Shown in pieces: positions 51,691 through 59,880 of a stretch of DNA of 64,000 nucleotides. The notes under the pieces were generated by a model, which made no database searches, had not been told where the DNA came from, and was given only the letters and a program-made list of their open reading frames with translations. Source of the stretch: Microcoleus sp. FACHB-68 (GTDB lineage: Bacteria; Cyanobacteriota; Cyanobacteriia; Cyanobacteriales; Oscillatoriaceae); assembly GCF_014695715.1 (NCBI RefSeq), contig NZ_JACJOT010000006.1, positions 558,001-622,000 of the forward strand, in the 5' to 3' direction. Within the stretch, counting starts at the first letter, position 1. Every line of letters begins with the position of its first letter. Both the position numbers and the translations under genes were made by a program.

Positions 51691-52776
51691 TTAGTAAAGA
51701 TTAGCTAAGAAGGCGAGGGAGGCTTTGAGCGCCGGCGGCTTGTAGCTATCCCAAAAACTAGGTTTTTTACGTGTCGAGGATGTATTCGTTAATACTAACC
51801 TTTGAGGTATTTTCACGGATACAGGACTGACTGCCTTTGAGCGCGGCGGCAAAGTTTGAACTCGCCCGTTTGACACTGCGAGTGTCGGTTCGGGTGCCGG
51901 CTGCGAGGAGTGCTGAACTCGCCCGTTATAAGGCACAGCAGCGTTCGCCAATTCCGATGCCGGCATAGGGACAGGTGTACTGTCTGCCGGTTGAGGAATC
52001 TTCGGCAATCCCGCAACCTTTGCTTGCTCAATCAGCGCTTCTAGACGCGATTGCATTTGCAAGAGTGATACCGAGCCGGCTTTGTAGCTCACAACCAGTG
52101 ATGCTGTTGTCTGATTCACCCGCACGCTGGTGACACCGGCAGCCGATTCAATTAACCGCTCGAGCCGGCGAGTGTAAACGGCATCATCCGCCAGCCGGGG
52201 AACGTGAAAGCGCAACCGTCCCGGAACTGCATGAACCAGCCGGTGTTGAATTTCTGAGGTTGAATTTTGGGTGGAAGACTCAGCGGTGAGTGGTTGCTGG
52301 ATCAATCCTCCCATTCCTTGCTCGTCAATCACCTGACGGGTTGTGCCGGCAGCGATCAGATACAAAGGAATTGCCGGCAAACCCTGGATTCCCAAGCGTT
52401 GCGTGATTAGCATCCCCACAATTAACGGGATCGCAGAATCCAGTTGTGTGGCTGAAAGAGCTGCTGAAACTGGCTCCCACAGTTCCGGCACCGGCAAATC
52501 TTCCGACGGGGAAGGAGCCACTGAAACGCCTTGTTGCTTTAGCATCCCCAGCAACTTTTGCAACGGCAGCCGGTTCTCGTCAAAAGTGGCGAGCAAACTT
52601 CCCGTTTGGGGATTGATATTAACTTTGTATATTCCTTCTTGTTGCCGCAGCAGTTCCGCTACCGTTTCCAGTGCCGATTCCGATGCGCTACCTACAGCAC
52701 GAAGCCGCAAGCGCCCAGGAATTGCGTGCACAATTTGTAGCCCCGTTTGCGGGCATTGCACATTTAATTCAGTCAT
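51691..52776 (-). CDS. Two-domain HMA_2 protein
   Basis: The 361-residue protein has two HMA_2 domains: residues about 10-85 (LQIVHAIPGRLRLRAVGSAS) and about 180-255 (QHRLVHAVPGRLRFHVPRLA, RRLERLIESAAGVTSVRVNQ). They are joined by a hydrophobic segment (DSAIPLIVGMLITQRLGIQG, LPAIPLYLIAAGTTRQVIDE) that mirrors the protein at 44526-46352. The C-terminus is Pro/Ser-rich and basic. GGAGA precedes the ATG. As the first gene of the island it probably sits nearest to the main promoter. Its role is unknown. Duplicate architecture at both ends of the island suggests a duplicated module. Confidence 0.85.
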   Translation of the reverse strand: MTELNVQCPQTGLQIVHAIPGRLRLRAVGSASESALETVAELLRQQEGIYKVNINPQTGSLLATFDENRLPLQKLLGMLKQQGVSVAPSPSEDLPVPELWEPVSAALSATQLDSAIPLIVGMLITQRLGIQGLPAIPLYLIAAGTTRQVIDEQGMGGLIQQPLTAESSTQNSTSEIQHRLVHAVPGRLRFHVPRLADDAVYTRRLERLIESAAGVTSVRVNQTTASLVVSYKAGSVSLLQMQSRLEALIEQAKVAGLPKIPQPADSTPVPMPASELANAAVPYNGRVQHSSQPAPEPTLAVSNGRVQTLPPRSKAVSPVSVKIPQRLVLTNTSSTRKKPSFWDSYKPPALKASLAFLANLY

Positions 52777-53721
52777 TCAATTGTCTCCGATTTCGTTTCC
52801 TATACAAACGTGCCGATGTCTGGCGTTTGTACAGCTTTTCAGCCCGTGCGTTGCATTGTGGGAGGGCTTTTGCGCCTCCTATCCCATCAACGCCTCATAC
52901 GCACAACGCTTATCCCTGTGCTGCGGCGCAAAAAGTAACTGAAATATTTTGAAGTGTTTGTGGTGTGTGACACCAGCACAGATACGTGTGACATAAGAGT
53001 TGCCCCCCCTTACCCCAGGCTAGAGATTAAGAGATGAAAGCAGCCTCCCCATACTGGAATTACCGTTGTTGCAAGTCTGTCTGCACTAAGTTCTAGGAGA
53101 CATCCTCGGCTGGCGGCTTACCCCCCCCTCTCTATCCGAATCATGGCGCTTGTTATGTGCGACGCCACCGGCTACGGATTTCAGGGAAACAGCAGGTTAA
53201 GCTTGTGATTAAGACTAGGTTAATATAACACGATTTTTGGATTAAGACAGGGATTTAAGAAAATTTTCTTGATTTGCCTTTAAATCGCGCTCTCGTTCAA
53301 AGCTGCCTCTTCGGTTGAAGATTAGCTGCGGTAGGATTGACAGCTTTTTTGGCGACTTTTAAACTCCAGACTTTCGATTATAGATTGAGAATTTATTGAG
53401 CGCAAGTGGCAAAACTGAAGAGTTATTAAGAGAGATCGAGCTAAGCGGTTCTTCGCTCAAATTTAGCAAAATGTTTTAAGTGAATATGCTGAAAATCTCT
53501 CGAAGTTACTTAAAGTATGCGGGTTTTGTTTCAGTGCTTATCCCTGATTATTTGCAATGCAATTGCCTAAATTTTTCCTTGCTTAGGCACACTTCACACG
53601 CTCTGAACTCCTTGCCGGCATCTCTGCCGGTGTAAAAGTCGCAATAACTTTTAATTCATTTGTCACGCCTGACTCTGGGAAAATTGTCAGGAATAGATGA
53701 CAAAAGGGAAAATTGCGGATT

Positions 53722-54063
53722 ATGGCACACCATGAACATTTTGAAAAGCAGACTAATCCTAAAATCGATTCCCATAATTTAGAGAGAGAAAAACTTGACA
53801 AGCAATCGGCAGTCTGTCTATTTTGCAAATCGATTTCTTGTGGGACAGGAGGACAGGAGGCAAGAGGTATCACCTTTGTGCCGGCAGACAAAGCAGATAA
53901 GACGCCGGCTCCACAAACTATTAATCTTTTTCCAAAAGTGGGATACTTCCAAGCAATCTCGATGAGTAATTTAAAAGTTTTCCTCGGCAATCTTACTTAC
54001 CAAGGGTTCGCTAGAGTTACTCAGATAAAACTTATTAGATTAAAGCTAAATTGTTACGAATGA
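53722..54063 (+). CDS. Doubtful small hypothetical protein
   Basis: The frame starts at an ATG at 53722 (MAHHEHFEKQTNPKIDSHNL). It contains a cysteine cluster (AVCLFCKSISCGTGGQ) but no recognisable domain, and it ends in an AT-rich tail. An opposite-strand frame of similar length (53583-53990) overlaps it, so at most one is real. I list it only because its N-terminal composition looks protein-like. Confidence 0.2.
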   Translation: MAHHEHFEKQTNPKIDSHNLEREKLDKQSAVCLFCKSISCGTGGQEARGITFVPADKADKTPAPQTINLFPKVGYFQAISMSNLKVFLGNLTYQGFARVTQIKLIRLKLNCYE

Positions 54064-54436
54064 ATCATTAATATAACTTTAAATCATTTTTTGCTAATTT
54101 TTTCTCAAGCCGGTGCTGATAAAAGAATTGATGAAAAAGTTATAAATGTTTAAATAATTCTATTTTTCATAAAGAGTATTTAAGCTTAATTCATAACATT
54201 AAGTTTAAATTAAGAATTGAATAAATGATAGGACTTTAAGTATATTTACCGCTGATTGATACAGCGTTAGTTATTATAATTGAATAGTTTTAGCAGTTAA
54301 TTAACTGTCACCCTTTGTGAGCACCAAGTCAAGCTAATTAAACTAAAGTCCTAACCTAGGTTCGGCTGAGAGACAAAACTTTACAAGCGCAAGGTGCAGC
54401 CCATTTTGGTCAATTTGTCCGATGTCTGCCATCTCA

Positions 54437-54453
54437 GGGAGCAAGATGCTCCC
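54437..54453. repeat. Short hairpin GGGAGCA-AGA-TGCTCCC
   Basis: A perfect 7-bp stem with a 3-nt loop inside CTCAGGGAGCAAGATGCTCC, of a type I recall as dispersed in cyanobacterial intergenic DNA. It is about 150 nt upstream of the PhnD-like gene. Confidence 0.55.
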
Positions 54454-54603
54454 ACTCCTAATATTTTTGCCAATGTGGGATGCACCAGGCCAACTCCTGT
54501 TCAAACTCTATAAATGCAACCTAAAGCTTAATAAAATTTAACGACTTTTTCATAAAACCTTATTAAGTGTAAACCATCAATTACAGACAGGCTGTACAAA
54601 TAA

Positions 54604-55512
54604 ATGAAACGACGTAATTTTGTCAGTTACTCCTTATTATTTCTCACAGGATGCACAACATCCAAGTTAGCCGAAACCCAACGTTCAAAAAGCAGCGTTC
54701 AGGAAACAGCCGGCCAGGCTGAGAATGAACTGGCAACCATCAATATGGCACTCATTCCCTGGCAGGTTTCCGTAGAACAGGAAGAGAAATTAAAGCCCTT
54801 GACTGATTACCTCACACAAAAACTTAACCGGCCATTCAAATTTCAAATAGCCCCAAATTACAAAACAGCGGTTGATTTACTCGTAGAGGGAAAAGTTGAA
54901 CTCGCCTACCTCGGTGCAAGCACATATATCGAGGCGCGTCTTCGCGATCCCAATGTTGAGGCACTTGCCGCTCCTATTAACAAACACACAGGACGACCTT
55001 GGTACACAGCCGTAATTATTGCTAACAGCGCTCAGGGAATTAAAACTATTGCAGATGTGAAAGGCAAGCGATTTGCCTTTGTGAACAAATTATCAACATC
55101 AGGCTATCTCGTACCAATGGCTCACTTCCTAGACAAGGGTATTGATCCCGAACGCGAGTTTGCTGAAGTCATTTTTGCGGGTAGCCATGACAAGGCAAAA
55201 GCGATGCTTCTAGAGGGGAAAGTGGATGCGATTGCCGAGGATAAGCAGTCATACACGGAACAACAAAAAGAAGGAAGGTTAGATCCTGAAAAGTACAAAA
55301 TTATTTGGGAATCTGCCCCAATTCCTAGCTTGCCAATAGTAGCTTCTAGTAAGCTTTCACCTGAATTAAAAAATACTTTAAAAAAGGCACTTATCGACGC
55401 CCCAGATGGACTTGTAGATCCTACCGGGGCTGTGGGTGCTGGATACACGTCTGTACAGGATTCTGACTACGACATTATCCGAAAGCTGCAAAAGCGCATT
55501 AACACGAGGTGA
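54604..55512 (+). CDS. PhnD-type phosphate/phosphonate-binding lipoprotein
   Basis: The 302-residue periplasmic binding protein has a lipoprotein signal with lipobox LTGC (lipidated Cys17) after MKRRNFVSYSLLFLTG. The body matches the PhnD/type II periplasmic binding family: LIPWQVSVEQEEKLKPLTDY, LVEGKVELAYLGASTYIEAR, ADVKGKRFAFVNKLSTSGYL, AKAMLLEGKVDAIAEDKQSY. Instead of ABC permease genes, a membrane histidine kinase begins 14 nt downstream. It therefore probably serves as the periplasmic sensor subunit of that kinase. The ligand may be phosphate, phosphite, phosphonate or another small anion. Confidence 0.88.
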   Translation: MKRRNFVSYSLLFLTGCTTSKLAETQRSKSSVQETAGQAENELATINMALIPWQVSVEQEEKLKPLTDYLTQKLNRPFKFQIAPNYKTAVDLLVEGKVELAYLGASTYIEARLRDPNVEALAAPINKHTGRPWYTAVIIANSAQGIKTIADVKGKRFAFVNKLSTSGYLVPMAHFLDKGIDPEREFAEVIFAGSHDKAKAMLLEGKVDAIAEDKQSYTEQQKEGRLDPEKYKIIWESAPIPSLPIVASSKLSPELKNTLKKALIDAPDGLVDPTGAVGAGYTSVQDSDYDIIRKLQKRINTR

Positions 55513-55525
55513 AATTAAGTGAAAT

Positions 55526-58288
55526 ATGAGAATAACAACTAAGTGTATTGGTTCTTCGGCAATTGTAGTCAGCCTGGTTGCTTCTTTGTTAATTGGTGGT
55601 GATATTTTCATTAGACAAGCCGAAGAAACCGCACAAGCAAGCCGAGCAAGAACTACTCAGGCTTTAAATACGATCCTTCAGCTCAACGCGTCTTTGAGTG
55701 ACCAAGTAAAGGCGCTGAAGGATCTGATTCTCTTGAGCCGTGATGCTGCGAACGTGGGGGCATACAAGCAAGCTTTGTCTGAATTTACGAAGGCACTGGA
55801 TAAACTAGAAAATATAATGCCCCAGGCCGCTTCAGAAGTGCAACTGGTTCGCCGCCGGCACAAGTTTCTCTTAGATTTAGCTAACGGACTTATCGATAGA
55901 CCGCCTTCGGAAAAACCGCTTGGCCTCACTCAATCACAGCAGGACTTTAGAACGATCAATTCTTTTGAAAAAGACATTAACCTATATTTAGATTTCTTGG
56001 CTGATCAGCTTCTAGAACAAGATGCTCTAGAAGAGGAAGAATTCGACCACTTCAAGCAAACAACCCGCTCCAAAAGACAAATTATTATTGTAATTATTCT
56101 TTTAATTTTTATCGCTCAGCTAGTATTGATATTACTGCCGGTTATTCGTTCAATCCAACAGCTTCAGCTAGGGGCGGCACAAATTGGCACCGGCAATTTA
56201 GATTATCGCTTAGATATTCAGACAAAAGATGAGATTGAACAGCTAGCAAATGCCTTCAACCAAATGGCAGCAACGCTTGCCGAATCTTATCGCTCCTTGG
56301 AGGTAAAAAAAGAAGCAGCGGATGCGGCTAACCGGGCAAAAAGCGAGTTTTTGGCTAATATGAGCCACGAATTGCGAACGCCTCTCAACGGCATCTTGGG
56401 TTATGCCCAAATTCTCCAACGCAGTAAAAACTTAGCAGGCAAACAACGCGATGGCGTAGATATTATTTATCAGTGCGGTTCACACTTACTAACCCTGATC
56501 AATGACATTTTAGACTTGTCTAAAATTGAAGCCCGAAAAATGGAACTGGACAACAGCGATTTTCATTTTCCGTCTTTTTTGCAAGGAGTAGAGGAAATTT
56601 GCCGAATTAGAGCTGAACAAAAAGAGATTGCCTTTGTTTATCAAACCACGACAAAACTGCCCATTGCCATCCATGCTGACGAAAAACGCTTACGACAAGT
56701 TTTAATTAATTTACTGGGCAATGCCATTAAATTTACAAGCGTAGGTGGAGTAAATTTTCAAGTGAGTGTGATTGAGCGTTACCCCACCGGCATCAGTCAA
56801 GAAAATGAAGCGCTTGGTGTCTTAAAAAATAATAAAAGAGAAAAGATAAATTATAAAATTCGGTTTCAAATCACCGACACCGGCATTGGCATGAGTCCAG
56901 AGCAATTAGAAAATATATTTTTGCCTTTTGAACAAGTGGGAGATCGCGAAAAGCAAGCAGAAGGCACCGGCTTGGGTTTAGCAATTAGCCAAAAGATTGT
57001 TCAGATGATGGACAGTAGCATTCAAGTCCAAAGTGAGCTGGGGAAGGGAAGCGTTTTTTGGATAGATTTAGATTTGCCGGCTCTTACAAACTGGACAGAG
57101 ACAGCCAAAGTAGCTGAAGAAGGAAAAATTATTAGCTTCACTGGCAATCAGCGAAAAATTCTGGTGGTGGATGATAAATGGGAAAATCGCTCTGTGATTG
57201 TGAATTTGCTAGAACCGATTGGCTTTGAAGTAGCAGAGGCAAGCAATGGTGAGGAAGGTTTAGAAAAAGCGCTGCAATTTCAGCCTGATTTGATGATTAC
57301 CGACTTAGTGATGCCGGTACTTGATGGGTTTGAAATGATGCGTCGGCTGCGACTGTCTCCACAGCTTAAAAATTTAGTTGTGATTGTTTCATCTGCTAGT
57401 GTGTTTGCTAAAGATCAGCACAAAAGTTCAGAAGCCGGTGGCAATGATTTTATTCCCAAGCCAATTCAAGGGGAGCAGTTACTTGAGAAATTACAAAAGT
57501 ATTTACAAATTGAATGGATTTATGAGACCTTCCAAAAACAGCCGGCGCAACAGCAAGAAATAATTCCCTCCAACAACTTTACACCCAACCTTCCCTCAGT
57601 CCCTGAAGCAGAAATTACCGGCAGCAAGCGAAAAATTCTCATCGTGGATGATCAATGGGAAAATCGCTCGGTTATTATCAATTTGCTAGAACCCATTGGG
57701 TTTGAAATAGCAGAAGCCGGTAACGGTCAAGAAGGGTTAGAAAAAGCGGCTCAGTTTCAGCCCGATGTCATTATCACCGATTTGGCGATGCCAGGGATGG
57801 ACGGATTGGAATTAACCCAGCAAATTCGCCGAGTCCCACAGTTGAAGGATGCGGTGATTATTGTTTCATCTGCCAGCGTGTTTAAAACTGACCAGCACCA
57901 AAGTTTAGAAGCCGGCGCTAATGATTTTTTGGCAAAGCCGGTACAGGCAAAGGATTTGTTAGAAAAGTTACAGCGCCATTTAGGACAGAAATTGTTTTAT
58001 AAAGAATTAAGGCTTCCCGCTCAAGTGCCCGCTGCGGATTGTAAAGAAGTATTGACAAAAACTAAATTGATTTCCCCCTCGCCTGAGCAAATAGAAACTT
58101 TGTTTCAGCTAGCAGTGCGAGGCAATATGAAAGGGGTTCTCAAGGAGGCGGCTTTGCTAGAACAGTCGGATGAAAAATTTCTCCCCTTTCTGGCTCAGGT
58201 ACGCCTATATGCGAAAAGTTTTCAGGAGCAAGAGCTAAGTGAATTTCTCAGCCGGTACAGAAATGAAAAGATAGAAGTGTCTGGCTGA
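55526..58288 (+). CDS. Membrane hybrid histidine kinase with two receivers
   Basis: The 920-residue protein has TM1 (about 9-28, [20 protein letters not shown]), a helical periplasmic sensor (29-185), TM2 (about 187-210, [20 protein letters not shown]) and HAMP (to about 260). HisKA follows with His281 in [10 protein letters not shown], then HATPase ([41 protein letters not shown]) and two receivers with Asp593 (ITDLVMP) and Asp752 (ITDLAMP). The two receivers are clearly duplicated ([20 protein letters not shown] / [20 protein letters not shown]). The C-terminal 100 residues may be an Hpt-like helical bundle but lack an obvious phospho-His motif. It is coupled to the PhnD-like lipoprotein gene. 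Confidence 0.93.
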   Translation: MRITTKCIGSSAIVVSLVASLLIGGDIFIRQAEETAQASRARTTQALNTILQLNASLSDQVKALKDLILLSRDAANVGAYKQALSEFTKALDKLENIMPQAASEVQLVRRRHKFLLDLANGLIDRPPSEKPLGLTQSQQDFRTINSFEKDINLYLDFLADQLLEQDALEEEEFDHFKQTTRSKRQIIIVIILLIFIAQLVLILLPVIRSIQQLQLGAAQIGTGNLDYRLDIQTKDEIEQLANAFNQMAATLAESYRSLEVKKEAADAANRAKSEFLANMSHELRTPLNGILGYAQILQRSKNLAGKQRDGVDIIYQCGSHLLTLINDILDLSKIEARKMELDNSDFHFPSFLQGVEEICRIRAEQKEIAFVYQTTTKLPIAIHADEKRLRQVLINLLGNAIKFTSVGGVNFQVSVIERYPTGISQENEALGVLKNNKREKINYKIRFQITDTGIGMSPEQLENIFLPFEQVGDREKQAEGTGLGLAISQKIVQMMDSSIQVQSELGKGSVFWIDLDLPALTNWTETAKVAEEGKIISFTGNQRKILVVDDKWENRSVIVNLLEPIGFEVAEASNGEEGLEKALQFQPDLMITDLVMPVLDGFEMMRRLRLSPQLKNLVVIVSSASVFAKDQHKSSEAGGNDFIPKPIQGEQLLEKLQKYLQIEWIYETFQKQPAQQQEIIPSNNFTPNLPSVPEAEITGSKRKILIVDDQWENRSVIINLLEPIGFEIAEAGNGQEGLEKAAQFQPDVIITDLAMPGMDGLELTQQIRRVPQLKDAVIIVSSASVFKTDQHQSLEAGANDFLAKPVQAKDLLEKLQRHLGQKLFYKELRLPAQVPAADCKEVLTKTKLISPSPEQIETLFQLAVRGNMKGVLKEAALLEQSDEKFLPFLAQVRLYAKSFQEQELSEFLSRYRNEKIEVSG

Positions 58289-58420
58289 TTGGGAACTTTC
58301 CTCTCCTTGCAAAGAATCTATAATTAAATTAAAGTGAGGGTTAATGTAAAAAAGTATATCAACTCACACGCTTAAAAATTTGTCTTTCAAAAGCTGGCAA
58401 AAAATGAAAGAGAGAGTTCT

Positions 58421-59857
58421 ATGATTCTTAGCAATTTTGCCTCAATAGCTGATATGAGCAATGAATCCAGCCAAGAACCCGGAATTGTACTGATCGTTGA
58501 TGATAATCCAGCAAATTTAGGCGTACTTTCCGATTTTCTAGATGAAGCCGGCCTTGAAGTCTGGGTGGCGCGAGATGGCGAAAGCGCACTTCGGAAAGTA
58601 GAATACGATCCGCCCGATATCATCTTGTTAGATGTGATGATGCCGGGAATTGATGGGTTTGAAACGTGCCGCAGGCTGCAATCTTCTCCATCAACTAAAG
58701 ACATTCCCGTAATTTTTATGACAGCCCTTTCGGATACAGTAGATAAGGTCAAAGGGCTTTCTCTAGGGGCAGTCGATTACATTACCAAGCCGCTTCAGCA
58801 GGAAGAAGTGTTAGCTAGAGTGAGGCTGCACCTGAAACTGCGAAACATGACCAAAACACTTGCAGCGCAAAACGCACAACTGATTCGGGAAGTAGAAGCG
58901 CGTGCGGCAGCAGAAGTCGCCCTAATTGAACTCACACAGCAGTTAGAACAACGGGTAGACGAGCGGACGCTAGAACTGAAAAACGCGTTGCAAAACCTTC
59001 AAAAAACACAAATCCAGCTCATTCAAAGCGAGAAACTTGCAACACTCGGTCAGTTGTTAGCCGGTGTGGCTCATGAAATCAATAACCCTGTTAGCTCGAT
59101 TTCTGGCAATCTTTCACACATGGTAACCGCGAGTACAGACTTAATTAATCACTTGCAACTCTACCAGCGCCAGTACCCAAATTCATTGCCAGAAATTGCA
59201 GAACACGCAGAAAACATTGAGTTAGAGTATCTAGTAGAAGACATTCCTCAAATCCTCAATTCAATGAAATTTGGGACTGAGCGTATCCGTTCTTTAAGTG
59301 TCTCCTTACGAAACTTTTACCGAACGGATACCTCATCAAAGGTGCCGGTAAATATTCACGAAGGGTTAGACAGTACGCTATTAATTTTGCAACACCGGCT
59401 TAAAGCCTGTAGCAATCACCCGGCGATTGAAGTCATTAAAGAATATGGCAACTTGCCGGCAGTGAACTGCTACCCCGGCCAGCTCAATCAAGTGTTTATG
59501 AATCTTCTCGCCAATGCGATTGATGCCTTGGAAGAAGCAGTAGTTAACGGCCAACTTTCAGTCATTGAAGGAACTGCAAAGAACACCCCGACGATTTGGA
59601 TTTCCACAGAAGTTTTAGAAGGAAACTATGTCGATATCCGGGTAAAAGACAATGCTGCCGGCATCACTCAAGAAACTCAAAAGCATCTATTTGAGCCAAT
59701 GTTTACCACGAAACCTGTTGGCAAAGGCACCGGCTTGGGTTTGTCTATTAGTCGTGAAATTGTCGAAGAAAAACATGGAGGCCGGATCAAATGTATTTCT
59801 TCACCCGGACAAGGAACACAATTCGTACTAGAAATTCCCATCAATCAGCCAGAATAA
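58421..59857 (+). CDS. Receiver-histidine kinase (REC-HisKA-HATPase)
   Basis: The 478-residue soluble protein has a receiver at residues about 20-140 (LIVDDNPANLGVLSDFLDEA, Asp71 in ILLDVMMP, YITKPLQQEE), a coiled coil (about 145-205), HisKA with His218 in GVAHEINNPVSS, and HATPase (YPGQLNQVFMNLLANAIDAL, GKGTGLGLSISREIVEEKHG). This REC-first kinase type is common in cyanobacteria and often accepts phosphate from an upstream hybrid kinase. It lies 132 nt after that kinase gene on the same strand, so both probably belong to one pathway. No DNA-binding output domain is present in the operon. Confidence 0.92.
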   Translation: MILSNFASIADMSNESSQEPGIVLIVDDNPANLGVLSDFLDEAGLEVWVARDGESALRKVEYDPPDIILLDVMMPGIDGFETCRRLQSSPSTKDIPVIFMTALSDTVDKVKGLSLGAVDYITKPLQQEEVLARVRLHLKLRNMTKTLAAQNAQLIREVEARAAAEVALIELTQQLEQRVDERTLELKNALQNLQKTQIQLIQSEKLATLGQLLAGVAHEINNPVSSISGNLSHMVTASTDLINHLQLYQRQYPNSLPEIAEHAENIELEYLVEDIPQILNSMKFGTERIRSLSVSLRNFYRTDTSSKVPVNIHEGLDSTLLILQHRLKACSNHPAIEVIKEYGNLPAVNCYPGQLNQVFMNLLANAIDALEEAVVNGQLSVIEGTAKNTPTIWISTEVLEGNYVDIRVKDNAAGITQETQKHLFEPMFTTKPVGKGTGLGLSISREIVEEKHGGRIKCISSPGQGTQFVLEIPINQPE

Positions 59858-59880
59858 TCATTACAACTCAGTCTTTTTAA

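Larger units (their letters stand above)
52777..54603. other. 1.8-kb largely non-coding region
   Basis: This region separates the metal-ATPase island from the PhnD-sensor operon. The first part must hold the island promoter. The part from about 54060 to 54350 is very AT-rich. Two overlapping opposite frames near 53583-54063 are open but neither is convincing. A GGGAGCA-AGA-TGCTCCC hairpin lies at 54437-54453. No RNA gene was recognised. Confidence 0.5.

Noticed and set aside
53583-53990. 135-codon minus-strand frame
   Set aside because: It overlaps the opposite doubtful frame at 53722-54063. It lacks a ribosome site and domain, with Cys/Ser composition typical of chance frames.
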